Shown: positions 17,808-26,308, counted from the stretch's first letter. The stretch is DNA of 55,967 nt from Lachnoclostridium sp. MSJ-17 (GCF_018918205.1 NZ_JAHLQB010000032.1:1-55967); one strand, 5' to 3'. The notes: generated by a model from the letters alone, not told the origin. Numbers and translations are program-made.

Positions 17808-18920
17808 ATGAAAATCGGATGTGTCAAGGAAATCAAAAACAATGAGTTCCGCGTTGGCATGACACCTGATAATGTGCGCGCTTACGTTTCCGCGGGGCAT
17901 GAGGTCTATATCGAAAAGGGCGCGGGCATCGGATCAGGCTTCACTGACGCGGGATATGTTGAAGCGGGAGCCGCAATGGTTGACGGCGCCAAGGACATAT
18001 GGAGCACGGTGGATATGATGATAAAGGTCAAGGAGCCGCTTGAGGAAGAATACGCTTACTTCCGCGAGGGTATGATCCTCTACACATATCTTCATCTTGC
18101 AGCCGACGAAAAACAGATGGACGCGCTTCTCAAAGGCAAGGTCAAGGCTGTAGCTTACGAGACGCTTCAGGAAACCGACCGTTCTCTGCCGCTTCTCGCG
18201 CCTATGTCGCAGATCGCCGGACGTCTTTCAATTCAGGAAGGCGCAAAGTATCTTGAGAAACGCTTCGGCGGCGAGGGCATACTGCTCGCCGGCGTACCCG
18301 GTACCCCGAAGGCGAACGTCGTTATTCTCGGCGGCGGCACCGTGGGCATGAACGCCTGCAAAATCGCCGCTGGAATGGGCGCGAACGTCACCATTCTCGA
18401 TATCAGCCTGAAACGTCTTGAGGAGCTTGACAACATGTTCGGCTCACGTATCCAGACTCTTGTCAGCAACGAGAGCAACATCGAGCGCGCGGTAAAGGAC
18501 GCTGATCTCGTTATCGGTTCCGTACTTATCCCCGGCGCTTCCACTCCGAAGCTGTTCAAGAAAAAATACCTGCCCGGAATGAAGGACGGCGCCGTATTCG
18601 TTGACGTCGCTATCGATCAGGGCGGCTGCGGAGAAACAAGCCGCGTAACGACTCACGACGACCCTGTTTATATCGAGGACGGCGTAGTTCATTACTGCGT
18701 AGGAAATATGCCCGGCGCGGTTCCGAGAACAAGCACCATCGCCCTGACGAACGCCACTCTCCGTTACGGTCTGCAAATCGCGGAAAACGGTCTTGAGGAA
18801 GCCTGCAAAAAGAGCGCTGTTATCTGCTCGGGCGTAAACTGCTATCTCGGCAAGATCACAAACAAAAACGTCGCCGAGGCTCACAACCGCGAGTCTGTTG
18901 ATATTTGTTCTCTTATCTGA
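17808..18920 (+). CDS. ald: Alanine dehydrogenase
   Basis: Seen: 370 residues, normal length. Substrate-site motifs are KIGCVKEIKNNEFRVGMTP and MMIKVKEPLEEEY. The NAD-binding Rossmann motif is VVILGGGTVGMNACKIAAGMGA, and the C-terminal half has VDVAIDQGGCGETSR and VGNMPGAVPRTST. Known: reversible NAD-dependent deamination of L-alanine to pyruvate and ammonium, linking carbon flow with nitrogen, and in anaerobes an alanine-forming redox sink. A hairpin follows directly. Confidence 0.97.
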   Translation: MKIGCVKEIKNNEFRVGMTPDNVRAYVSAGHEVYIEKGAGIGSGFTDAGYVEAGAAMVDGAKDIWSTVDMMIKVKEPLEEEYAYFREGMILYTYLHLAADEKQMDALLKGKVKAVAYETLQETDRSLPLLAPMSQIAGRLSIQEGAKYLEKRFGGEGILLAGVPGTPKANVVILGGGTVGMNACKIAAGMGANVTILDISLKRLEELDNMFGSRIQTLVSNESNIERAVKDADLVIGSVLIPGASTPKLFKKKYLPGMKDGAVFVDVAIDQGGCGETSRVTTHDDPVYIEDGVVHYCVGNMPGAVPRTSTIALTNATLRYGLQIAENGLEEACKKSAVICSGVNCYLGKITNKNVAEAHNRESVDICSLI

Positions 18921-18935
18921 TTAATAATTCAAAAC

Positions 18936-18964
18936 GGGGCTGGCGCAAATGCGGCAGCCCCTTT
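18936..18964 (+). terminator. Hairpin terminator after ald
   Basis: Stem GGGGCTG/CAGCCCC with an inner CGC/GCG pair, followed by a short TTT only. Placed 16 bp past the ald stop. The short T-tract makes the call moderate. Confidence 0.55.
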
Positions 18965-19007
18965 GCTGTATATATTATTAAGTTGTATTTCAGGAAAGAA
19001 TATGCGG

Positions 19008-19661
19008 TCAATACGCGCCGTCGCCCTTTATTACCGCGGGAATGGTAAGGAAAAGAATCTTTATGTCCGTAAGGAAGCCTCTCTCCCTGATGTACTTGTA
19101 ATCAAGCTCGACCATACCGCTGAAATCTATCTGACTTCTGCCGCTGACCTGCCAGTAACAGGTCAGGCCGCCGATAACAGACAGGCGCTGCATTGAATAA
19201 TCCGTGTAATTGGCGACCTCTCTGGGAAGCGGAGAGCGCGGACCGACAAAGCTGATGTCGCCCTTGATGATGTTGAAAAACTGCGGAAGCTCGTCAAGGC
19301 TGGTCTTTCTCAGGAACCTTCCGACCCTCGTCACGCGCGGATCATCCTTGATTTTAAAAAGCTCTCCCGAGGTTTCGTTAAGATGCTGTATCGAATCAAG
19401 CATTTTATCCGCGTCGGGTCTCATGCTTCTGAACTTATAAAATTTAAATTCTCTGCCGAATAAACCGACTCTGTTGTGAACGTAAAAAACCGGACCTCTG
19501 TCGTCAATTTTGATCGCAACCGCAATTCCGACGAACAGCCACCAGAACAATATCACAAACAGCACCGAAACAGTAACATCGAACACACGCTTTACAATAC
19601 TATAAAACTTTTTTTCGTCAACGTAGTATATAACTCCGTTTTTTATTACTTCCTTACGCAT
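19008..19661 (-). CDS. Undecaprenyl-phosphate sugar transferase (bacterial sugar transferase family)
   Basis: Seen: about 218 residues with one hydrophobic N-terminal segment (VFDVTVSVLFVILFWWLFVG) and the family signature in order: KIDDRGPVFYVHNRVG, FKFYKFRSMRPDAD, RVGRFLRKTSLDELPQFFNIIKGDISFVGPRSPL. Known: such enzymes transfer a sugar-1-phosphate to undecaprenyl phosphate at the inner membrane face to start exopolysaccharide repeat units. A longer frame to 19781 would read the GYGY repeat of the kinase gene in another frame (MATVTVTATATD), so the ATG at 19661 is preferred, though its ribosome-binding site is weak. No glycosyltransferases or flippase follow. Confidence 0.88.
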   Translation of the reverse strand: MRKEVIKNGVIYYVDEKKFYSIVKRVFDVTVSVLFVILFWWLFVGIAVAIKIDDRGPVFYVHNRVGLFGREFKFYKFRSMRPDADKMLDSIQHLNETSGELFKIKDDPRVTRVGRFLRKTSLDELPQFFNIIKGDISFVGPRSPLPREVANYTDYSMQRLSVIGGLTCYWQVSGRSQIDFSGMVELDYKYIRERGFLTDIKILFLTIPAVIKGDGAY

Positions 19662-19746
19662 ACTCTTCTTTTCCGTTATTTCTTTTTCAAGCGTCCCGCT
19701 CCCTGCATATCCGTCGAATACTGCAGAGCCGATTCCCCGCGGAGAA

Positions 19747-20493
19747 TCAGTAGCCGTAGCCGTAACCGTAACCGTAGCCATAGCCGTAACCCTTTCCGTA
19801 CTTATGAGACTTGACGGAATCGACGCTGTTTACGATAATTCCGAGGATTTTACCGTTGTTTCTGTTTATCGTCTCAATGATCTTTTTCAGATCGGGGTAT
19901 GTTGTGGAATTATGCTTGATGATCAGCACAACGCCGTCAGACTGCTTGACAAGAGGAAGCGAGTCGATTACTACGCCGACGGGAGGAGTATCGAAAATGA
20001 TATAATCGTAGTCCTTTTCAAGCTCCTTGATAAACTCTCTCATACTCTCACTGGAGAGAAGCTCTGAGGGGTTAGGCGGGATCGCGCCGTATGTTATAGC
20101 GGAAAGATTGTTGATTTTTGTACTGCGGACAACCTCATCCTTTGAGCATTCGCCGTTGAGGTAATTCGTCAGACCCGGAGCAAAAGCGATCGAAAGAACG
20201 TTGTGGATCTGAGGTCTTCTGAGGTCGCAGTCGATGATCAGAACCCTTGTGTTTACCTGCTGAGCAAGAGCGATCGCTATGTTGACCGAGGTAACGGTCT
20301 TGCCTTCGCCCTTGTTGGCGCTGGTAAAGCTGATTTTCTTACAGCCCTTCTTGATAATCGAGTAAACGATGTTGGTTCTGGCAGTCTTGTACGATTCTCT
20401 GATCTGGAAAGCGATAGCCTCCATGTTTAGCAGGTTATCGGCTCTTTTTCTGTCTGTACCGTAGCTGTTATTATTGTTATTATTCTTTGCCAT
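19747..20493 (-). CDS. Bacterial tyrosine kinase (BY-kinase, CpsD/CapB family)
   Basis: Seen: 248 residues. Walker A SANKGEGKTVTS, Walker A' VLIIDCDLRRPQIH and Walker B DYIIFDTPPVG are all present. The C-terminus is an unusually regular Gly-Tyr tail, KYGKGYGYGYGYGYGYGY. Known: these cytoplasmic kinases autophosphorylate a C-terminal tyrosine cluster and, with a Wzz-like membrane partner, control chain length and export of polysaccharide. The partner gene directly upstream overlaps by 14 nt. The repeat DNA (alternating GGCTACGGTTAC-like hexamers) could change length by slippage. Confidence 0.94.
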   Translation of the reverse strand: MAKNNNNNNSYGTDRKRADNLLNMEAIAFQIRESYKTARTNIVYSIIKKGCKKISFTSANKGEGKTVTSVNIAIALAQQVNTRVLIIDCDLRRPQIHNVLSIAFAPGLTNYLNGECSKDEVVRSTKINNLSAITYGAIPPNPSELLSSESMREFIKELEKDYDYIIFDTPPVGVVIDSLPLVKQSDGVVLIIKHNSTTYPDLKKIIETINRNNGKILGIIVNSVDSVKSHKYGKGYGYGYGYGYGYGY

Positions 20494-21229
20494 TATCCTT
20501 TGCGCCTCCGTTCTTGCCCTTCTGGTTTATATACGTGTCAAAGCTGGGGATTGCAGCCAGTACGGGAATATCGCAGATAGTAGTCATCTCGTCGTCATAC
20601 TTGATCTTCTTGTCAAGGAAATGTCTGACAAACGATATCACGAGAGAGAGCACCAAACCGATAGCAAAAGCGATTATCACGTTTCTGCTCACACTCGGCG
20701 ACGACGGCTTTGTGGGCATCTGCGCCTCATCGCAAACCTTGAGCTTTGCGTTTGACTTAAGGTTTGAAATGGTATCGGGCGCTACCTCAGCGATTGTATC
20801 CGCAATGATCTTTGATTCTGTCGGAGAATCGGAAACAACGCTGACATTAAAGACCTCCGTAGTATCATCGCTCGTGAAGGTGACCATGCTCCGCAGCTGC
20901 GCCGCGGTATACTTGTCGCCAAGCTCATCGGCGAGCTTGGTGAAGAAGGTATTTGTGTCCAGCATTCTGATGTAGGTATTAACGAGCTTAAGCGCGTAAT
21001 TCTGCATGTTCAGAGAATAAACCGCGCTGTTCGGAGAATCCGCCTGCAGATCGACGGTTTCTACATACAGCGAAATAGATGAGGTATAATGCTTCGTCAC
21101 CAGGAAATTGGTAATGAAAAAAGAACCGACGGTACATACCAATACGGTGATAATAATAAATACCAGGTTTTTCTTAAGCACCTCAATTATCGTTTTAGGT
21201 GAAATTAATATCTCATCACGTTCTTCCAC
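20480..21229 (-). CDS. Wzz-type polysaccharide chain-length protein / BY-kinase modulator (CpsC/CapA)
   Basis: Seen: 249 residues with two transmembrane helices (about 22-45, LVFIIITVLVCTVGSFFI; about 188-207, VIIAFAIGLVLSLVISF). Between them is an external domain (SSISLYVETVDL, FNVSVVSDSPTESKIIADTI), with the usual proline-rich MPTKPSSPS just before the second helix. Known: these proteins activate the BY-kinase through the cytoplasmic tail and set polymer length. The promoter at 21284-21312 lies about 55 bp upstream. First gene of a three-gene operon. Confidence 0.92.
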   Translation of the reverse strand: MEERDEILISPKTIIEVLKKNLVFIIITVLVCTVGSFFITNFLVTKHYTSSISLYVETVDLQADSPNSAVYSLNMQNYALKLVNTYIRMLDTNTFFTKLADELGDKYTAAQLRSMVTFTSDDTTEVFNVSVVSDSPTESKIIADTIAEVAPDTISNLKSNAKLKVCDEAQMPTKPSSPSVSRNVIIAFAIGLVLSLVISFVRHFLDKKIKYDDEMTTICDIPVLAAIPSFDTYINQKGKNGGAKDNGKE

Positions 21230-21283
21230 TCAATTCACTCACCTTTCAAATAATCGTAAGATAACAACTTTTGACCGCATTTA

Positions 21284-21312
21284 ATTATACAATAATGGCT
21301 TAAATAATTCAA
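21284..21312 (-). promoter_or_regulatory. Sigma-A type promoter of the exopolysaccharide operon
   Basis: On the minus strand TTGAAT and TATAAT are separated by 17 bases, about 55 bp before the Wzz-like gene. The rest of the 338-bp gap 21230-21567 is AT-rich with no gene I trust; an imperfect GCCCTC/GAGGGC inverted repeat spans 21486-21526 and may help terminate the operon to its right. Confidence 0.7.
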
Positions 21313-21567
21313 GCAGAGCACCGACAAATAACGGCTTATTAAGAAAATTCTCCGTTTAGCCGATATTTATTTAAGCAATATTTAATTTATTGTTAGTTTC
21401 GTCCCCAACACATTTTACTATTTGTAATAAAGCTCAAAAAGCAGTATCCATATTAACAAAAAACACCCTTTCAGATAACAAATTAGCCCTCACAAGCCGC
21501 TGCTCGCGCCTTTTTTTGCGAGGGCACAAAACCGAAAAAATGTTTTCTAAATTTCAAATTTCAATTA

Positions 21568-22416
21568 TCAGTCGGATGATATAACCTTAATGTATTTTGA
21601 ACGGTATACAAAGTACAGTGCGAACGCCACTATAAAGAAAAACGCTGTCAATGCCCAAAACGCAACTGTCAGGCTGTTGCCGTAAGACACCGCCATATTA
21701 TATAACGCTCTTGATTCGAGGACTATCTTTTTAAGTCCGCCGATGGCAGACAGATAAACCGCAGCAGCAAGAAGCGAAAGGCATGTACCCGCACACGCGT
21801 AATACAGGTATTTAAAAGCGCGGTGACGCCATTTTTTGTTACCCAAAAACAGAATAAGCACTATTACCGCAGAAAGCGCCGTGAGTCCCGCAATAATAAA
21901 TGGGATTATCTTTCTCAGCGCAGTAAAATATACCGATAACCTGTAAAGCAGGGGAATTTCGAGGCTTTTGGTGTAAATATGCTCAGCCTGTTTGACCAGA
22001 TAATCAACGTTAGCGTCGTCGACTTTTGCATTTTTTTCCTTGACGTATGCTTCAAGCTCCGAATAGAACGTCTGCTTAAAAACAGTTGTATCGATAATAT
22101 CGTTCTTTCCGTCAAAGTACGCGTCAAGATAAGTCTGCGTATCCTTGGTGATCTGAATAGTATCGACAACCTTATCAAAAAACTCCGGCGCCAAGCCGCT
22201 TGCGTTACCGAGAATGATCAGTTTATTTTTAACCTCATCCGTTTTATCAACAAAGTAGTTTGACAGATGCATCTGATCGATCCATGCGTTTTTATTAAAA
22301 ACAAATGCAACGGATAAAACACAAATAGAATCCGCAAAAAGAAAAAGCGCCAGAATAAACGATAAGACGCCGAAAATAATGTCGCGTATTTTTTTGCTTA
22401 CTGTTTTTTTGCTCAT
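21568..22416 (-). CDS. Polytopic membrane protein of the sortase operon, unknown function
   Basis: Seen: 282 residues with about four predicted transmembrane helices: one near the N-terminus (IIFGVLSFILALFLFADSICVLSVAF) and three in the C-terminal half (IIPFIIAGLTALSAVIVLILFL, YLYYACAGTCLSLLAAAVYL, VAFWALTAFFFIVAFALYFVY). An external hydrophilic domain of about 120 residues lies between (YFVDKTDEVKNKLIILGNASG to EHIYTKSLE). The start lies 8 bp after the sortase stop, so it is co-transcribed. No family is recognised; a helper for sorting or a surface-stress sensor are both possible. Confidence 0.8.
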   Translation of the reverse strand: MSKKTVSKKIRDIIFGVLSFILALFLFADSICVLSVAFVFNKNAWIDQMHLSNYFVDKTDEVKNKLIILGNASGLAPEFFDKVVDTIQITKDTQTYLDAYFDGKNDIIDTTVFKQTFYSELEAYVKEKNAKVDDANVDYLVKQAEHIYTKSLEIPLLYRLSVYFTALRKIIPFIIAGLTALSAVIVLILFLGNKKWRHRAFKYLYYACAGTCLSLLAAAVYLSAIGGLKKIVLESRALYNMAVSYGNSLTVAFWALTAFFFIVAFALYFVYRSKYIKVISSD

Positions 22417-22424
22417 AATATCAC

Positions 22425-23138
22425 TTACTCCGCCGCTTTCTCGATAGCAATACCTTCGGTCAGATCGGCGTAAACAAAGAATCTCTTGCTTGTAAGACCG
22501 ATTTCGTCAAAAGGATAGCAGGTGTACAGAACCAGATTCTCATAGTCGGCAGACAGATCGTACGCATCGGTGTCAAGCGCTTCCTTAACCGCCGTTTCCT
22601 TTATAGTATACTTGTAGTTACCGTAGCTTGTTCTAATTGTGATCTTCTGACCGGGAGCGGCGTATTTTAAGCCGTTAAAATAGGTGTTGTTATGTCCGGC
22701 GATCATTGTTGTGCCGCCATAACCCGGAACAAAGCTTCCGTAATAAATACCAACGCCGTTGCTGAGCGCAATGTCTCCGTCACCCATGAGCAGAGGGCAC
22801 TCGATTCCGCAGTCGGGAATGCTGATTTCGCCGAACTGGTTGCCGTAGTTCGGATATTCAACCACCTCGGATTTAATCTCTTCCTTACCGCTGCTGTCGG
22901 TTACCGTCTCTACCGTTTCATTTTCTTTTACAGGCACAAAAATATTCTTATATTCGGTAGAGTAGTCTTTTTCTGAGTCAGAAAACACCATGCCTGCCGC
23001 AGCGACAAAGGGTCCGACAGAAGGAACAAGCGCCGCGTATATCACCAAAAATATTCCGAGACAAAAGATAATGGGAAGAATCACAAAACTCTTCCCACCA
23101 ACTTTTTTATTGTGCCTGTGTCTGTTTTGACCGGACAT
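22425..23138 (-). CDS. Sortase, probably class D-like
   Basis: Seen: 237 residues, a basic N-terminus and a membrane helix (about 17-38). The sortase domain carries the catalytic His149 in TTMIAGHNN, Cys207 in LVLYTCYPF and Arg219 in TSKRFFVYA. Known: sortases cut a C-terminal sorting signal of exported proteins and join them to the cell wall or to each other on the outer membrane face. Its start overlaps the stop of the preceding gene (TAATG), which encodes a protein with a C-terminal anchor, the likely dedicated substrate. The class is assigned from the TC-YP region and is not certain. Confidence 0.92.
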   Translation of the reverse strand: MSGQNRHRHNKKVGGKSFVILPIIFCLGIFLVIYAALVPSVGPFVAAAGMVFSDSEKDYSTEYKNIFVPVKENETVETVTDSSGKEEIKSEVVEYPNYGNQFGEISIPDCGIECPLLMGDGDIALSNGVGIYYGSFVPGYGGTTMIAGHNNTYFNGLKYAAPGQKITIRTSYGNYKYTIKETAVKEALDTDAYDLSADYENLVLYTCYPFDEIGLTSKRFFVYADLTEGIAIEKAAE

Positions 23139-23746
23139 TAGCCTCTCTTCTTAATTACGAAGAAAGCGCCGCCTGCGATAACGAGAACTGCAGCTACACC
23201 GATGATAACGAAGGTCATGGTGTTAGCAGAAGCGCCTGTTGTCTTAACAACGCCGCCGTCTGTGGTCTTGCCGTTAACGTCCTCGCCCTTGCTGCTGCCT
23301 TTTTCTACGAGAGTAGGAACAGCCTTGAAGATAACCTCGCCGCTCTCAGACTTAAGGGTAATCTCACCTGTGGTCTTATCATAGGAAGCAGTGCCGTTTA
23401 GGGGAGCCATTACGTTTTTGAGAGTAGTCATGAGCTCCTTCTTCTGAGCAGTTGTGCAATCAGCAATATTCTTTGCGCCTGTAGCCTCAAGCTGGGTCTT
23501 GCCGCTCTTGATAGCGGAGAGAACCTTATCAGCCTGATCTTCAGTCATGTCAATAGTGTTAAAGAAATTCTCAGCCTGATTTACATAAGCTTCGGGCAAG
23601 TACATCTCAGTACCCTGCATCTTAACACTGGTCTTTAATTCGTCAAGAACCTTCTGCTCATTGTCATTGATACCGGCAGCAAAAGCTGAAACAGCGGATA
23701 CGGCAACGAGAAGAAGTGCAACGAAGATTGCGGATAACTTTTTCAT
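23138..23746 (-). CDS. Secreted protein with atypical sorting signal, likely sortase substrate
   Basis: Seen: 202 residues. A signal peptide (MKKLSAIFVALLLVAVSAVSAFA) is followed by a helical domain of about 90 residues, a short beta-like segment (GEITLKSESGEVIFKAVP) and a Gly/Lys/Thr linker. The tripartite C-terminus is VVKTTGASAN, a hydrophobic helix, then KKRG. The expected LPXTG is replaced by VKTTG. It lacks known enzymatic motifs. It is the first gene of the operon, directly overlapping the sortase gene, so a dedicated sortase-substrate pair is likely. Its role on the cell surface is unknown. Confidence 0.85.
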   Translation of the reverse strand: MKKLSAIFVALLLVAVSAVSAFAAGINDNEQKVLDELKTSVKMQGTEMYLPEAYVNQAENFFNTIDMTEDQADKVLSAIKSGKTQLEATGAKNIADCTTAQKKELMTTLKNVMAPLNGTASYDKTTGEITLKSESGEVIFKAVPTLVEKGSSKGEDVNGKTTDGGVVKTTGASANTMTFVIIGVAAVLVIAGGAFFVIKKRG

Positions 23747-23836
23747 TGTTTTCTACCACCTTTTGAGTAATTTATGTAATCCTCAGAAAACGGTTACAGA
23801 ACCGCTGAAAACCATTTTCGAAGAATTTACGTATAG

Positions 23837-23865
23837 ATTATATCACTAATGATTTGGTTTGTAAA
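23837..23865 (-). promoter_or_regulatory. Sigma-A type promoter of the sortase operon
   Basis: On the minus strand TTTACA and TATAAT are separated by 17 bases, about 90 bp before the ATG at 23746. The rest of the 308-bp gap 23747-24054 is AT-rich and shows no gene; I see no convincing terminator for glnN in it. Confidence 0.75.
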
Positions 23866-24054
23866 GTGTTTTTTGCAAATTACATCTAATTTTAGCGCAA
23901 CATAACCCAGATTATATACTTCTCTGTACTAAAGATTTCAATAATTCGGATTGGTTTTTATTCTATTTTTACAACTATTCGGACTAAATTTGTCTATCGA
24001 GTCAAAAATGCCGTCAAAAGTATTTTCCGCCTTGTCACGTTGTACAAAAAAGCC

Positions 24055-26145
24055 TTAAACGCCGAAAAGCAGCTCGGTATACGAGGGATAAGGCCAGAAA
24101 TCAGCCGCGGTTTCGGTCTCCATTGAATCTCCGACGGCGCGCAGCTCCTGCATCTTGGCGAAGATGCTCTCGCGGAAATATCTAGCTCTCTCGAGGGGAT
24201 CGGACGATGCGTCGCCCGCGTTCATAACAGCGTCCTCAAGCTCCGAGGTCTTTTTGACAAAGCAGACAAGCTTGTTTGAAAGGCTCATGATAAGATCCTC
24301 CTCAACGCTTGTGGGAATAGCCGCGGAAAGCGCCTTCTTTGCGAGAGCCGCGTCGGTGAGCTCCCTTACAAAAGCGGTGACCGCGGGAGTGATCTTCTTC
24401 TTAGCCATGTCGATCATGGTGAGCGCCTCGATGTTGATCTGCTTGCAGTAGGTCTCAAGCTCGATCTCGTAACGCGCGCGGTACTCCGCCTCGGTGACGA
24501 TCTTGTTCTTGACAAAGAGGTCGATATTCTTTCTGTCGAGGAAGTGCGAGAACGCGTCGGGAAGTGACTTGAGGTTGTAAAGGCCGCGTCTCTGAGCCTC
24601 CTCTACCCACTCGTCGGCGTAGTTGTCGCCGTTGAAGATGATGCGCTGATGCTCGGTGAGCACGTTTCTGACGAGAGAACGGACAGCCGCGTTGATATTC
24701 TCGGCGCCCTTGAGCTCTACGTAGAACTGACTGAGCTCCTCGGCTACCATTGTGTTGAGCATGTAGTTCGGACAGCCGATGTTGAGCGCGGAACCGAGTG
24801 CGCGGAACTCAAACTTGTTGCCTGTAAAAGCGAACGGAGATGTGCGGTTGCGGTCTGAGGTGTCCTTCTTGAAGTCGGCGAGCACCTCAACGCCGGTTTC
24901 CATTTTTTCCTTGCCGTGGCTGACATAGTCCTCGCCGTCGATGATAGCCTGAACCATCTCGCCGAGGTCGTCGCCGAGGTATACCGACATAATTGCGGGC
25001 GGAGCCTCGTTTGCGCCGAGTCTGTGGTCGTTGCCCGCGGAGGCTACGGTAGCTCTGAGCAGATCCTGATACTCGTCGACAGCCTTTACGACAGCCGCGA
25101 GGAAGAGCTGGAAGGTGAGGTTATTTTCGGGGTGCTTGCCGGGGCTGAGCAGGTTCTCGCCGGTATTTGTGCTCAGCGACCAGTTGTTGTGCTTGCCCGA
25201 GCCGTTCACGCCTGCGAAGGGCTTCTCGTGGAGCAGGCAGACAAGTCCGTGACGCTCGGCGGTTTTCTGCATGATCTCCATTGTCAGCTCGTTGTGATCG
25301 TTCGCGATATTCGAGGTGGTAAAGATCGGAGCTAGCTCGTGCTGTGAGGGAGCGACCTCGTTGTGCTTGGTCTTTGCGAGCACGCCGAGCTTCCACAGCT
25401 CCTCGTCGATATCCTTCATGTACGCCGCGACCCTTGTCTTGATCGCGCCGAAATAGTGGTCGTCAAGCTCCTGACCCTTGGGCGCCTTCGCTCCGAAAAG
25501 GGTTCTGCCGGTGAGCTTGAGGTCCTCTCTCTGATCGTAAAGCTCCTTGTCGATGAGGAAATACTCCTGCTCGGGACCGACAGTAGTCGTGACTCGTGTA
25601 ACTTCGGTCTTGCCGAGGAGGTGAAGTATCTTGACCGCCTCGGTGCTCATGCGCTCCATCGAGCGGAGAAGCGGAGTCTTTTTGTCGAGAACCTCGCCTG
25701 TATAGGAACAGAAGGCGGTGGGAATATACAGAGAGCCGTCGCGGACAAACGCGGGCGAGGTGGGATCCCATGTCGTATAGCCTCTCGCCTCAAAGGTTGC
25801 GCGGATACCGCCGCTGGGAAAGGACGAAGCGTCGGGCTCGCCCTTGATGAGCTCCTTGCCCGAGAACTCCATGATAACGCCGTCGCCGTGGGGCTGAATG
25901 AAGCTGTCGTGCTTCTCGGCGGTAACTCCCGTCATCGGCTGGAACCAGTGGGTGTAGTGGGTCGCGCCCATCTCGATAGCCCAGTCCTTCATCGCCGCCG
26001 CGACAACGTTAGCCACGGTGATATCGAGCGGTTCGCCGTCCTGAATGGTCTTTTTGAGAGCCCTGTAGGTTGATTTGGGTAGTCTCTCCTGCATTTTTTT
26101 GTCGTTGAATACCATGCATCCGAACATTTCGGGCACCTTTGACAT
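24055..26145 (-). CDS. glnN: Glutamine synthetase, type III
   Basis: Seen: 696 residues, the length of GSIII (about 700) and far longer than GSI or GSII. Typical motifs are MTGVTAEKHDSFIQP, GPEQEYFLIDKELY, NDHNELTMEIMQKTAERHGLVCLLHEKPFAGVNGSGKHNNWS and DRNRTSPFAFTGNKFEFRALGS. Known: ATP-dependent synthesis of glutamine from glutamate and ammonium, in the cytoplasm; type III enzymes are typical of Bacteroidetes and some Clostridia. A promoter and then a strong terminator-like hairpin stand upstream, suggesting attenuation. TTAGGAGAG is the ribosome-binding site. Confidence 0.97.
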   Translation of the reverse strand: MSKVPEMFGCMVFNDKKMQERLPKSTYRALKKTIQDGEPLDITVANVVAAAMKDWAIEMGATHYTHWFQPMTGVTAEKHDSFIQPHGDGVIMEFSGKELIKGEPDASSFPSGGIRATFEARGYTTWDPTSPAFVRDGSLYIPTAFCSYTGEVLDKKTPLLRSMERMSTEAVKILHLLGKTEVTRVTTTVGPEQEYFLIDKELYDQREDLKLTGRTLFGAKAPKGQELDDHYFGAIKTRVAAYMKDIDEELWKLGVLAKTKHNEVAPSQHELAPIFTTSNIANDHNELTMEIMQKTAERHGLVCLLHEKPFAGVNGSGKHNNWSLSTNTGENLLSPGKHPENNLTFQLFLAAVVKAVDEYQDLLRATVASAGNDHRLGANEAPPAIMSVYLGDDLGEMVQAIIDGEDYVSHGKEKMETGVEVLADFKKDTSDRNRTSPFAFTGNKFEFRALGSALNIGCPNYMLNTMVAEELSQFYVELKGAENINAAVRSLVRNVLTEHQRIIFNGDNYADEWVEEAQRRGLYNLKSLPDAFSHFLDRKNIDLFVKNKIVTEAEYRARYEIELETYCKQINIEALTMIDMAKKKITPAVTAFVRELTDAALAKKALSAAIPTSVEEDLIMSLSNKLVCFVKKTSELEDAVMNAGDASSDPLERARYFRESIFAKMQELRAVGDSMETETAADFWPYPSYTELLFGV

Positions 26146-26180
26146 AAAATACTCTCCTAACTGAAAATTTTTGTAATTTC

Positions 26181-26219
26181 AAAAAAACAAACGCCGCGGA
26201 CATACCCGCAGCGCCTTTG
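26181..26219 (-). terminator. Terminator-like hairpin in the glnN leader (probable attenuator)
   Basis: Read on the minus strand, a long GC-rich stem (CAAA and CGCTGCGG pairing with CCGCGGCG and TTTG, loop about GTATGT) is followed by seven T's. It lies between the glnN promoter (26234-26262) and the glnN start (26145). The other neighbour, the methyltransferase gene, runs the opposite way, so this cannot be the end of an upstream operon. Confidence 0.75.
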
Positions 26220-26233
26220 CCGTCATCATTGAC

Positions 26234-26262
26234 AGTATATTCCCAATTATCCTTTTTGTCAA
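26234..26262 (-). promoter_or_regulatory. Sigma-A type promoter of glnN
   Basis: On the minus strand TTGACA and TATACT are separated by exactly 17 bases. The predicted transcription start is near 26227, giving a leader of about 80 nt that contains the terminator-like hairpin. Confidence 0.75.
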
Positions 26263-26280
26263 GCGTTTTCCGGGTTGAAA

Positions 26281-26308
26281 TTGAAGTCTGTTGATGATAG
26301 AATATAAT
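26281..26308 (+). promoter_or_regulatory. Sigma-A type promoter of the RNA methyltransferase operon
   Basis: TTGAAG and a perfect TATAAT with a 16-base spacer, 24 bp before the ATG at 26332, which also has GGAGG upstream. It is divergent from the glnN promoter, whose -35 ends 19 bp away. Confidence 0.65.

Noticed and set aside
19662..19781. N-terminal extension of the sugar transferase (MATVTVTATATD...)
   Set aside because: It is the kinase's Gly-Tyr repeat read in another frame; family members start near MRKEVIKNG.
21390..21584. 64-codon plus-strand frame in the intergenic gap 21230-21567
   Set aside because: No ribosome-binding site, no promoter on that strand, no domain, and it overlaps the end of the membrane protein gene.
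26188..26219. glnN leader hairpin as an ANTAR-type antiterminator site
   Set aside because: ANTAR targets are two small stems with hexaloops having A at position 1 and G at position 4; the loop here does not fit and the leader before it is only about 10 nt. Kept as attenuator of unknown control.
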